Assembly (NCBI GenBank): GCA_910588865.1
Contig: CAJUSJ010000089.1
Coordinates: forward strand, 1-16,291
Direction of reading: 5' to 3'
DNA: 16,291 nucleotides
DNA from: an uncultured Lachnospiraceae bacterium
GTDB lineage: Bacteria; Bacillota; Clostridia; Lachnospirales; Lachnospiraceae
Shown: positions 1-7,351 of the stretch, one piece after another
Position numbering within the stretch: position 1 is the stretch's first letter
Layout of the letters: each line of letters opens with the position of its first letter
Program-made: the position numbers and the translations under genes
The notes under the pieces: model-generated
What the model was told of the DNA's origin: nothing
Database searches by the model: none
Seen by the model: only the letters and a program-made list of their open reading frames with translations

Positions 1-2
1 TT

Positions 3-929
3 ATGCTCTGCGATGAATTACAGTGTTGGGACAGGACCGCGTATGGCCGTAATTCAAAGAAAGAGTTACATCCTATGGGATGCACATTTGATTTTTCCAA
101 TAATCAAATCAAAGCCGTATATTTATATGATGAGAAAGAGATGGCAAAGGTAAATCGTTTTAAGGATGAGTACATTGAATGGCTTCAGAATCCGGAAGAG
201 AAAAAGAAACCGGAATTAAAAGCGTATTCCGGAATGTATGGGAAGAAAAACGGAATTGCCGCTTTTCAAGAGGATATCGAGAGAATTGTGGATTTGAGTA
301 ACATCAGCCTTCGCGTGGAAACCGGACTGGCGGAGCATGTCCACGGGGGAAACCGCAGTTACCTGTCGGACAGCAATTTCCTTAATCTCTACAATTTCGC
401 GATTATCCTGAATGGACGCTGGGCGGATTCGGATTGGAAAAGGGCAAAGGCCGCGGGACAGGAAGATCAGTTTCTTAACGATGACCGCGTAATGGCAAAA
501 TACGGGGAAAGCTTTAAAGTACTTTCGTTAGAATATAAACTGGCAAATATAAATCAGGCCAAAGCTTTCGCGAGATATATGAATGAAATAGACTGCTTCT
601 ATACGGATAAGCCGGTTGATTTTGAACAGGTTGACCGGTTTACGGATGACGAACTGGTTAAAATAGGATTATTAGAACACCAAAGATGGCTTCAGGATCA
701 TTATGATATGGGATGGACTTTTGGGGAACCTGACGCCGAAAAGAGGGATTTCGAACGCAGGCATAAGGATATGGTTCCAAATTTCGGCGGATTTGATGTG
801 TCCCATGAAGTGGCGGAGATGAACTATGAGAGATTGGACAAGGCGACGCAGGACAAAGACACAGAACCAATGGAGTGTATGCTCGCGATGCTCAAAATGC
901 TGGATGGGCTTAGAATATACAGATTATAG
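3..929 (+). CDS. RyR-domain-like protein, 5' end probably cut by the window edge
   Basis: The reading frame is open to the first base, so the first ATG (base 3) is probably internal and the true start lies outside. In the 308 visible residues, the C-terminal part from about residue 215 resembles a bacterial RyR (ryanodine receptor repeat) domain: EHQRW at 225-229, a GW..G segment, a VP motif, and a closing LDGLRIYRL. Bacterial RyR domains are thought to act as ligand or protein sensors in conflict systems. The opening LCDELQCWDRTAYG segment recalls the end of HD-type helical domains in similar proteins, but the HD residues would lie upstream and are not visible. The TAG stop sits inside the ribosome binding site of the next gene, so the two are co-transcribed and probably translationally coupled. 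The TIR and nuclease neighbours suggest a sensor or accessory subunit of a defence system. Family assignment is moderate; role is inferred. Confidence 0.55.
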   Translation: MLCDELQCWDRTAYGRNSKKELHPMGCTFDFSNNQIKAVYLYDEKEMAKVNRFKDEYIEWLQNPEEKKKPELKAYSGMYGKKNGIAAFQEDIERIVDLSNISLRVETGLAEHVHGGNRSYLSDSNFLNLYNFAIILNGRWADSDWKRAKAAGQEDQFLNDDRVMAKYGESFKVLSLEYKLANINQAKAFARYMNEIDCFYTDKPVDFEQVDRFTDDELVKIGLLEHQRWLQDHYDMGWTFGEPDAEKRDFERRHKDMVPNFGGFDVSHEVAEMNYERLDKATQDKDTEPMECMLAMLKMLDGLRIYRL

Positions 930-941
930 GAGTGAATGGAT

Positions 942-2606
942 ATGACACCCAAAGAGAATGAGAGACGTTCCATAGACCCAAACGTTAACTATATTAAGAA
1001 GCATATTTGCGATCGCGACGGGAATCAATCATACGTATTTATCAGTTATAAGAGCGATGACTGGGAAGTAGTGCTTCATGAGATTGTTTACAAATTAGTT
1101 AAGGACTATGGACTTAACGTCTATTTTGACGGAAGCTTTGACTCCCACAATGCCTTATGGGTTAATCAGTTTCCGGACAATATGAGGGATTACAAATGCA
1201 AAGGAGTAATTGCTTTTTTTGATGACCGCTACGCTACCAGCTACGCGACCTTAATGGAGCTGTTATATAGCCAGACAAAAAAGGCCTCGATAGGTAAGGC
1301 TAATCCTAACGGGCTTCCAGTTGTTTCGATTGATTTGGCAAAATTAACGAATATCACTGGCGCGCCGGGACAGAGAGATACCGGTCTTGGTGTCCATACT
1401 TATGAGGATGGCTCTGTTAATGTGAACGCGAAAAATGAGTTGGAGTTATTTACCAGGTCTTTTAAAGAACTGGTAAAACGCGATATTTTAGAAGAATCCC
1501 AATATATTTGGGATGATGGCGATAAGCTGGATGCCGCGACCTGCAGTCAGATTGTCAGGGAAATAAAAGCATATAAGAAAATCAATGAAAACTATTATAG
1601 CTCTGGAATGTCTCTTGGAGGAATCGTTGACTCCATAAAAAATGCCTGCGGCGCTGAGGTATTTAGTCAGGTTATGCCCTCGGATGAGCCTGAGAAAGTT
1701 CAGGTTCCCTTTGAATCAGCCGGGAAGCCGTTGACGGAATCCATTCCGGCGGATGTCCCCATCCCGAGACCCGGTAATGGCGCGGGGAGTCCCGCTCCTG
1801 GCGGATACAGATATACTATTTTTGGGAAAGACTATACGGCCAGTGAAAGAGAGCAGGGCAAATTGATGTTTGACGCTTTCGAGGCATTGATTAGGCATTA
1901 TCCGGGATGCGAAGAAAAATTAACACAAAGAACATCCGTCTCAAAGGCGGAAAATGTAAAAAACCCCAATACTTCTGAATCCTACCCCACGTATTTTAGA
2001 GGTTGTAAAGCTTTTGAAGTGAACGGACAAAAGTATTTGGTGGGAACAAGTTATGGCTTCAAAGCCAAGATATCAGAAATAAAGGGAATGTTCAAAATAT
2101 GCGGAGCCGATTTGAGCGAATTTATTTTAAATGGCGAACCGCTTGGGGCGAAAGGTTCAATCAGCCCACAAAGAGAAGGTCATGGTGGTGATAGAAAGGG
2201 AGCCGTAAGTACATTTGAGTATGAACTGTGGAATATTCCACATAGCGCGAATTCATTGGCAACCATGATGCATGACGTATTCGACTTGGTCGCGGAAAAG
2301 TACGCTTCCAGTATTCCTGATATGGCTGACAATGACAGCATTACATCCGTCGCGAGAAAGAGTGATGTGGATGGGGGAATTCTCCCGCCAAATAAATTAA
2401 ATTACTTCACGGCGAAAAAAGAGCATATCGTAGGCGGCACAGCTTATTATGTAAGCACAAGGTATAACCGGGAGCAGGGAATAGGACAGTTGGAAAAGAT
2501 GCTTGCTCTGTGCGAAGGAAATTCCGAGGCATTTCAAATTAAAGCGGTACCGGACAAGTCTGTAAAATCCGCAAAAGGGAAAAAGGGCATTGAAGAATTA
2601 ATATAA
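942..2606 (+). CDS. TIR-domain effector with duplicated C-terminal module
   Basis: Counted from an ATG at 936, the protein is 556 residues. I prefer the ATG at 942 because the AGGAG at 928-932 lies only 3 nt from the first ATG but 9 nt from the second. Residues about 32-165 (936 numbering) form a TIR domain: YVFISYKSDD at 33-42, a YFD strand at 63-65, a GVIAFF strand at 90-95, and SYATLME at 102-108. Glu108 sits where NAD-hydrolysing TIR domains carry their catalytic glutamate. A Pro/Gly-rich linker (about 262-289) leads to two similar modules, about 291-399 and 427-536. Each contains YF, then V.G...Y.V.T.Y, then I..h..M...C......F. TIR proteins of bacterial defence systems consume NAD or make cyclic ADP-ribose signals when phage is sensed; which one applies here cannot be read from sequence. 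The tandem modules could be the sensing part. I do not recognise their family. Confidence 0.8.
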   Translation: MTPKENERRSIDPNVNYIKKHICDRDGNQSYVFISYKSDDWEVVLHEIVYKLVKDYGLNVYFDGSFDSHNALWVNQFPDNMRDYKCKGVIAFFDDRYATSYATLMELLYSQTKKASIGKANPNGLPVVSIDLAKLTNITGAPGQRDTGLGVHTYEDGSVNVNAKNELELFTRSFKELVKRDILEESQYIWDDGDKLDAATCSQIVREIKAYKKINENYYSSGMSLGGIVDSIKNACGAEVFSQVMPSDEPEKVQVPFESAGKPLTESIPADVPIPRPGNGAGSPAPGGYRYTIFGKDYTASEREQGKLMFDAFEALIRHYPGCEEKLTQRTSVSKAENVKNPNTSESYPTYFRGCKAFEVNGQKYLVGTSYGFKAKISEIKGMFKICGADLSEFILNGEPLGAKGSISPQREGHGGDRKGAVSTFEYELWNIPHSANSLATMMHDVFDLVAEKYASSIPDMADNDSITSVARKSDVDGGILPPNKLNYFTAKKEHIVGGTAYYVSTRYNREQGIGQLEKMLALCEGNSEAFQIKAVPDKSVKSAKGKKGIEELI

Positions 2607-2629
2607 AACCATAGAAGAGGGAAATCATT

Positions 2630-3847
2630 TTGAATATAGAACAGGTAGAGGAATTGATATCCAGTAAGCAATTCCAGCAGCTAAAGTATTTTCAGGAAAA
2701 GACTAATGTGTTTACCATCGTTGGACAGACACATACAGAACACTGGCATAGCGCGTTTATAAGTTGGTTACTAGACCCTAATTCCAGTCTGTGCCTTGGG
2801 CATTATCCTCTTGTAAGGCTGTTAACCCTTTATATGATTAAGAGTGAAGCAACAGATCTCTCCTTAAAAACAGTGTTCAATATGAATCTGGACTCTGTGC
2901 GTTTTGAAACAGAAAAAACCTTTTTTACCGCCGACAGGAAGAAACGCTCCATTGATGTTTATGGTGAAAGCCATGAGCTTGTTCTTGTCATAGAGAATAA
3001 GGTAAAAGCGAGAGAAAATATGAATGGAACCCATGTGGGACAGACTAAGGACTACCGGGACTATGTGGAAGGCCACAGAAAAAAGGGGCAAAGGGTTATT
3101 TGCTTATTCATTACACCGGATCTAAGGCAGAAACCCTATGATAAACGCTATACACAGATTACCTATCAGGAGCTGTATGACTATGTAATAGCAAAATGCA
3201 TAGAACATCCACAGCTTAATAAGGAGGGACGGTATCTTCTGGAACAGTATGCCAATAATTTACGGGAGCCGGTTCACGGCTCACCAATGGCATTGGTGAA
3301 TACTTCATTGTGTAATGAAATATATGATCTGCATTCAGAAGTTTTAGATGAAATATTTATTGATGTTGAAAAAAGCGGCGATTATTCAGATGACGATAAA
3401 TTGTCCTGTGTTGTTTATTCCCGTTATCAGAGTATCTTAGATGAAATATATCTGTCTCTTGATGAGAAGCATTATGGAAGAACGCCTAAGTCTAATGTAC
3501 GAAGACGCGCTGTAAGCTTTACAGATCTTTACAATGCGGGCAAAATCCAAAATGGCACCGAATTTTTTATGGAATATGATGGTGTTTATCATTACGCCAT
3601 TGCCGAATATGATGAGCAGGATAAGGAATGTTATATGCTTCTTTTGGATGAAAACAGACAGCCATATTTCAATGGAAAGGGTGAAAAAATCGGTTTTTAT
3701 AAAGCATCTTCCCAGGCAGGAATAGACGCGGTAAATATTTACCGCAAGAATAACCATATTGAAACGAAATTGAAAACCTTAAACGGACCATCCTATTGGA
3801 AAACGAAGAATGGTGTCGCGATAAAGGCACTAATTGATACGTTATAG
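2630..3847 (+). CDS. PD-(D/E)XK nuclease with C-terminal RAMA-like domain
   Basis: Starts at TTG 2630 with GAGGG 8 nt upstream; no ATG fits the frame and spacing as well. The N-terminal half has the layout of the PDDEXK_4 nuclease family: Glu37 before the FISWLLDP block (43-50), Asp109 in SIDVYG, the IENKVK core with Glu122 and Lys124, and a following Q....DY at 138-142. Asp109, Glu122 and Lys124 would bind metal and cut phosphodiester bonds. Residues about 292-402 resemble a RAMA domain, known from restriction enzymes and adenine methylases: SFTDLYNAGKI..GT, then YKASSQAG, then NGPSYWKTKNGVAIKAL. RAMA domains are proposed to recognise modified DNA. The product may therefore be a nuclease directed by DNA modification state, alone or with the TIR protein 23 nt upstream. 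Nuclease fold is confident, RAMA moderate, target inferred. Confidence 0.75.
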   Translation: MNIEQVEELISSKQFQQLKYFQEKTNVFTIVGQTHTEHWHSAFISWLLDPNSSLCLGHYPLVRLLTLYMIKSEATDLSLKTVFNMNLDSVRFETEKTFFTADRKKRSIDVYGESHELVLVIENKVKARENMNGTHVGQTKDYRDYVEGHRKKGQRVICLFITPDLRQKPYDKRYTQITYQELYDYVIAKCIEHPQLNKEGRYLLEQYANNLREPVHGSPMALVNTSLCNEIYDLHSEVLDEIFIDVEKSGDYSDDDKLSCVVYSRYQSILDEIYLSLDEKHYGRTPKSNVRRRAVSFTDLYNAGKIQNGTEFFMEYDGVYHYAIAEYDEQDKECYMLLLDENRQPYFNGKGEKIGFYKASSQAGIDAVNIYRKNNHIETKLKTLNGPSYWKTKNGVAIKALIDTL

Positions 3848-3903
3848 ACAGCGTCATGGGCCGCTGAATACATAAAATAAAGGAATGAAAAGGAGATACA
3901 GAG

Positions 3904-4527
3904 ATGGCACATTATATCGTTTATTGGCCCCAGGATTGGGTACAAGAACTGAAAAAAGCAGGAGATAAGGGGCCAATCAAGGTGGTGCTCGGCAGTATCC
4001 ATTCCCGAATGCCCTCCATTGTTTCTGTTAAGGTTGGGGACGTGGTGTTCCCTGTTACCCTGATAAAAAAGAAGTTGTATGTTATGGCCAGGCTGCCGGT
4101 GACCCACAGGGAGCGGGCCTTTGACTACTGTATGCGGGAACTGGGACGTGAATTCGGCGCGCTGACTCCTGAAGGGATTGTCGTAAAAAAGACAGATACG
4201 TTTTATTGGTCCAAGGGACAGGGCTTCAATTGCGCGGAAGCGATTCCCGATGGGATGACCCTGGTGGTTGAGTCGGACAAGCCCCACGCAAAGCACCAGG
4301 AGCCTTTTAACTGTTGCTCCCAGTGGGCAGTCTGGGGGGAAGACGGCAGCACAATAGAACCCCGCCTCATCCCTGAAGAAGCAATCCCTCTTTTGCGTTT
4401 CGGCTATCCCAAGAGCAAGGAGAAGCCTCTTCGTTTGGACCAAAACGGGAATATACTGTCTATGAGCCTCACCGCTACCCGGCGCATGTCAGACGAAACC
4501 GCTAAAATTTTTGAGGAGCTTTTTTAA
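3904..4527 (+). CDS. Uncharacterised 207-residue protein, last gene of the defence-type operon
   Basis: I do not recognise this gene. It starts at ATG 3904 with AAGGAG (3890-3895) 8 nt upstream, 56 nt after the nuclease stop, so it is probably co-transcribed. The protein has no signal peptide or membrane segment. The N-terminal third is beta-rich, with VKVGDVVFPVTL followed by KKLYVMARLPV. This is the kind of pattern seen in PUA-like folds (EVE, ASCH), but the match is only by eye. Two conserved-looking aromatic/Cys patches follow: FYWSKGQGFNCAEAIP and EPFNCCSQWAVWGEDG. Base composition looks less AT-rich than the three genes before it. It could be a fourth part of the same system or an unrelated cargo gene. 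Reality of the gene is likely; function is unknown. Confidence 0.7.
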   Translation: MAHYIVYWPQDWVQELKKAGDKGPIKVVLGSIHSRMPSIVSVKVGDVVFPVTLIKKKLYVMARLPVTHRERAFDYCMRELGREFGALTPEGIVVKKTDTFYWSKGQGFNCAEAIPDGMTLVVESDKPHAKHQEPFNCCSQWAVWGEDGSTIEPRLIPEEAIPLLRFGYPKSKEKPLRLDQNGNILSMSLTATRRMSDETAKIFEELF

Positions 4528-4535
4528 TTCCAGTA

Positions 4536-4603
4536 AAGGGACACCCAAGAACATTGGAGACTCGCCAGCCTATACTACTGTAACGGTTCTTGGTCTGTCC
4601 CTT
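4536..4603. repeat. Interrupted palindrome between convergent operons
   Basis: The left arm AAGGGACA-C-CCAAGAAC (4536-4552) pairs with the right arm GTTCTTGG-TC-TGTCCCTT (4586-4603). The two 8-bp helices are separated by a small internal loop and enclose a 33-nt loop. It begins 8 nt after the stop of the last defence gene. No U-run follows on the plus strand, so it is not a classic terminator. It could be a Rho-independent-like barrier, an mRNA 3' end stabiliser, or a repetitive palindromic or MITE-like element. Confidence 0.5.
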
Positions 4604-4935
4604 ATACTTTCTGTAACCCCGTACTTATTTTATGTCTATGATTTATGTTTGCAACGCTCCAATTTTATTTGAGAAGAAGTAATTAGTAATTTGACCATTT
4701 TCATAGTAGATTCCCGAAAAAGTTTCCCCGAATCGAATTATATATAATATATTCAGAGAATATGCCTGTTCATTTTTTGTTTCTGTCTTTGTTTCCGTTC
4801 CCATCCTTTATGTTTCTTAATTGTATCACACGCTGGAATTGTCCGTAAGAATCCGACAGGGAAGGCCCTTTCCATACTCGCCGCGCCGGGACAGGGCCGC
4901 ATTAGGGGCCATGTTCCTCTCCGCCCCGCGTACAT
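4604..4935. other. Intergenic stretch without a supported gene
   Basis: About 330 bases between the palindrome and the terminator of the leftward operon. It is AT-rich up to about 4790, with runs such as TATATATAATATATT, and GC-richer after that. A 60-codon open frame on the minus strand (4753-4935) lies downstream of a strong terminator, has no ribosome binding site that I can see and an Arg/Lys-rich, unfamiliar sequence, so I do not call it. A TTGACC at 4691-4696 has no convincing -10 at the right distance. Confidence 0.5.
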
Positions 4936-4980
4936 AAAAAAGAAGCCTTCCCGCGGTTCATTTCCGCGTAAAGACTTCTT
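4936..4980 (-). terminator. Intrinsic terminator of the peptide-transport operon
   Basis: On the minus strand the arms AAGAAGTCTTTACGCGG (4980-4964) and CCGCGGGAAGGCTTCTT (4956-4940) pair as AAGAAG, CTT and CGCGG helices with small mismatches around a 7-nt loop. A run of U (4941-4936) follows. It starts 8 nt after the CapA-family stop codon, so it closes the eight-gene operon. Confidence 0.85.
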
Positions 4981-4988
4981 TTCATAAC

Positions 4989-6296
4989 CTACGTAAGATC
5001 AATATACCCGACCCCATCCTGGATCCGTATCCTGGTTCCATAGGGAGCGCTGAGCTGCTGGAGGTACTCAAGCACCTTCTCATCCCCTGTCATCCGGGGT
5101 TCCCCTTTGCGGGGACGCTTGTCGTTGATCCCTAAGCTGATGGGATAGAGCTGCACCTGGGTCACCTTTTGATCCTCCATAGTCCATCCGGCCATGACGG
5201 CCCTCCAGATATTTTCCAGCACCCCGTACCCCACGGTGCCGTTCTTGCTGCGGTCGTCCATGTAAGTTCCCACCTTGGTGTCCAGGGGCAGTTTCCTGTT
5301 TATGTAGGCATCATAAGGCTGCAGGCTGACGGTCTCTGTCTCAAACAGAAAATTACCCAGGCTGTAAAAGATCACCTTGCCCTTATAGATCTCAATTCCT
5401 CTCAGCTCGTGAGGCCCATGGCCGATGATCACGTCCGCCCCCGCGTCAATACAGCTCCGGGAAAATGTCTCCAGGAACATCGCGGGAACCGTGGTGTCCT
5501 CCCCGTCACATTCATGGCCGTGAAAGCTGACAAACACCACATCCGCCTGTCTGCGGGCCTCGGCGATCTCCTCCGTGATTCTCTTCATGTCCTCCGGGTT
5601 CGGCACGCTCTCGGTCCAGTTGTTCTCATCAAGGATAAAGGTTCCCGCCTGGCCGAAGGGCAGGGTTCCCTCCTCAAAGGGATTGCTGTACCCGTTCTTG
5701 ATGGAAAACTCCTTTTCAGCGTTGATCTTTGTGAGCCTTACCAGCTCCTTCACCATCTCATAGTGATCCCTGTCCACATGGTAGCGGGTCTGGAAGCGAA
5801 GGGGGTTTAAGCCCGGCCTTCCCCCCATCTCGTGGGACTGTCCCCCTGCCCTGGCCGCCTCGTGGAAAGAGGAGGACACGCTGATCAAAGCCACCCTGGC
5901 CTTTCTCGTCTCCAGATAGCAGGCTCTGGAGGCCTCCCCCAGATTGCTTCCTGTGCCGGAAAATACCATGTCCCTCTCCCGCAGATGACGGATGGTGGCC
6001 AGAACCCCCTCCTGCCCGTAGTCTCCGGAATGATTGTTGGCTGTATTGTATAAGTTAAATCCAAACCTCCGGACATCATCTAACGCTTCCGGATCCATCA
6101 TGGCCCAGGTTCCTCCGCTGACAGCCGCCGGGTATCCCTCCTGGCGGTGGAAAGTCATCTCCAGGTTGCTGAATTTTACATCATGGGCCATAATACAGTC
6201 CCGGATCTGATCAAATCCCTCATACCCCTCTTTCGCGATCCTTCTGGTAATAAACATATCTCCGGTAGCAATTACTTTTAACGTCTTATTCTCCAT
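4989..6296 (-). CDS. CapA-family (PGA_cap) metallophosphoesterase, cytosolic
   Basis: 435 residues of the CapA/poly-gamma-glutamate synthesis family, a calcineurin-like metallophosphoesterase fold. Visible motifs in order: GD with Asp13, SNLE 43-46, TANNHS 85-90, FHGHE 258-262, GHGPHELRG 292-300 and SLGNF 312-316. These carry the usual metal-ligand Asp, Asn and His residues. There is no N-terminal signal peptide or membrane anchor, unlike Bacillus CapA, so it should be cytosolic. As the last gene of a peptide-import operon it more likely acts on an imported peptide or glutamyl compound than in capsule building. The ATG at 6296 has an AGGAGGAG at 6311-6318, a rather long 14 nt away. A 98-nt gap separates it from the ATPase gene upstream. 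Family is confident; substrate unknown. Confidence 0.88.
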   Translation of the reverse strand: MENKTLKVIATGDMFITRRIAKEGYEGFDQIRDCIMAHDVKFSNLEMTFHRQEGYPAAVSGGTWAMMDPEALDDVRRFGFNLYNTANNHSGDYGQEGVLATIRHLRERDMVFSGTGSNLGEASRACYLETRKARVALISVSSSFHEAARAGGQSHEMGGRPGLNPLRFQTRYHVDRDHYEMVKELVRLTKINAEKEFSIKNGYSNPFEEGTLPFGQAGTFILDENNWTESVPNPEDMKRITEEIAEARRQADVVFVSFHGHECDGEDTTVPAMFLETFSRSCIDAGADVIIGHGPHELRGIEIYKGKVIFYSLGNFLFETETVSLQPYDAYINRKLPLDTKVGTYMDDRSKNGTVGYGVLENIWRAVMAGWTMEDQKVTQVQLYPISLGINDKRPRKGEPRMTGDEKVLEYLQQLSAPYGTRIRIQDGVGYIDLT

Positions 6297-6394
6297 AATT
6301 CCGCTGTTTTCTCCTCCTGTTTTTCCCCCGCTTACAGCTGATTAACTCATATCCTCCCCCGCCTTTGGCCAGATCCGCGCGGAAAGCTCCCGGC

Positions 6395-7351
6395 CTACTG
6401 CCCCAGCTCTTTCTCATACCGCTCCATCTCCGAGTCTGAGGCGTAGACAAAATGTCCGGGACGGATCTGGCGGAAGCTGGGTTTTTCCCCGTCATAGTGA
6501 TGGATGGACGGATCATAATAAATCCTCTGTTTGTTCTTCTCACTGACCGGGTCCGGCTGGGGGATGGCTGACAAAAGAGACTTGGTGTAAGGATGAACCG
6601 GATGGGCGTACAGCTCATCCGCATCCGCCAGCTCTACCATATTTCCAAAGTACATAACTCCGATACGGTCTGAAAAATATTTTACCACCGCGAGGTTGTG
6701 GGCGATAAAAAGGATGGTCAGATCCATCTCCTGCTTAATGTCCATCAAAAGGTTGATGACCTGTGCCTGGATAGACACATCCAGGGCCGACACCGGCTCA
6801 TCGGCGATAATGAACGAGGGCTTCACCACCAGGGCCCTGGCGATGCCGATCCTCTGTCTCTGACCGCCGGAAAACTCGTGGGGATACCTGGTTCCATGCT
6901 CCGGGAGAAGCCCTACCTTGTTAAGGATCCCCGCCACCTCCTGGCGCAGCTGGTCTTTGTCCCTTAAGCCCCTGGTCTTCAGCCCCTCCGCGATGATCTC
7001 CTCCACGGTCATCCTGGGATTCAGGGAAGAGATCGGGTCCTGGAAAATCATGGCCAGGTTCCGGGTAATGTAATCCCTGTCCGCCTTAGTCAGTTTTCCG
7101 GAAATGCTCTTGCCGTTAAACAGGATGTCCCCGGAAGTGGGATCGTACAGGCGGATAACGGTTCTGCCCAGCGTGGTCTTTCCGCATCCGCTCTCTCCCA
7201 CCAGCCCGAAATTCTCGCCTTTATAGATGTCAAAGGTCACATGATTCAGAGCCTTTACGGTCTGCTTTCTCCCGGAAGGGAATTCCATGCACAGATCCTT
7301 GATCTCCAGGATCTTCTCTTCTCTCATGCCTGTCTGTCTGTTCTCTTCCAT
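6395..7351 (-). CDS. oppF: Oligopeptide ABC transporter ATP-binding protein, OppF/AmiF type
   Basis: 318 residues; one of the two ATPases that power peptide import at the inner face of the membrane. Walker A GESGCGKT 52-59, Q-loop Gln104, signature SGGQR 161-165, Walker B IIADE 181-185 with catalytic Glu185, SALD 188-191, switch His218. The tail contains YYDPSIHHYDGEKPSF and IRPGHFV, as in the Gram-positive AmiF branch. The ATG directly follows the TAG of the other ATPase gene, and its ribosome binding site (AAAGGAGG) is inside that gene's end, so translation is coupled. Specificity cannot be read from an ATPase; it follows from the binding protein in the same operon. Family very sure; symbol by homology to OppF/AmiF. 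Confidence 0.93.
   Translation of the reverse strand: MEENRQTGMREEKILEIKDLCMEFPSGRKQTVKALNHVTFDIYKGENFGLVGESGCGKTTLGRTVIRLYDPTSGDILFNGKSISGKLTKADRDYITRNLAMIFQDPISSLNPRMTVEEIIAEGLKTRGLRDKDQLRQEVAGILNKVGLLPEHGTRYPHEFSGGQRQRIGIARALVVKPSFIIADEPVSALDVSIQAQVINLLMDIKQEMDLTILFIAHNLAVVKYFSDRIGVMYFGNMVELADADELYAHPVHPYTKSLLSAIPQPDPVSEKNKQRIYYDPSIHHYDGEKPSFRQIRPGHFVYASDSEMERYEKELGQ

Noticed and set aside
3437..3757. 106-codon minus-strand open frame inside the nuclease gene
   Set aside because: It is antisense to the RAMA-like domain, with no ribosome binding site and no recognisable domain; the plus frame explains the sequence.
3849..3866. CAGCG/CGCTG hairpin between the nuclease gene and the orphan gene
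   Set aside because: Only 5 bp with an 8-nt loop and no U-run; too weak to call a terminator.
4753..4935. 60-codon open frame on the minus strand
   Set aside because: It lies just downstream of a strong terminator, has no clear ribosome binding site and an odd Arg/Lys/Gly-rich composition.
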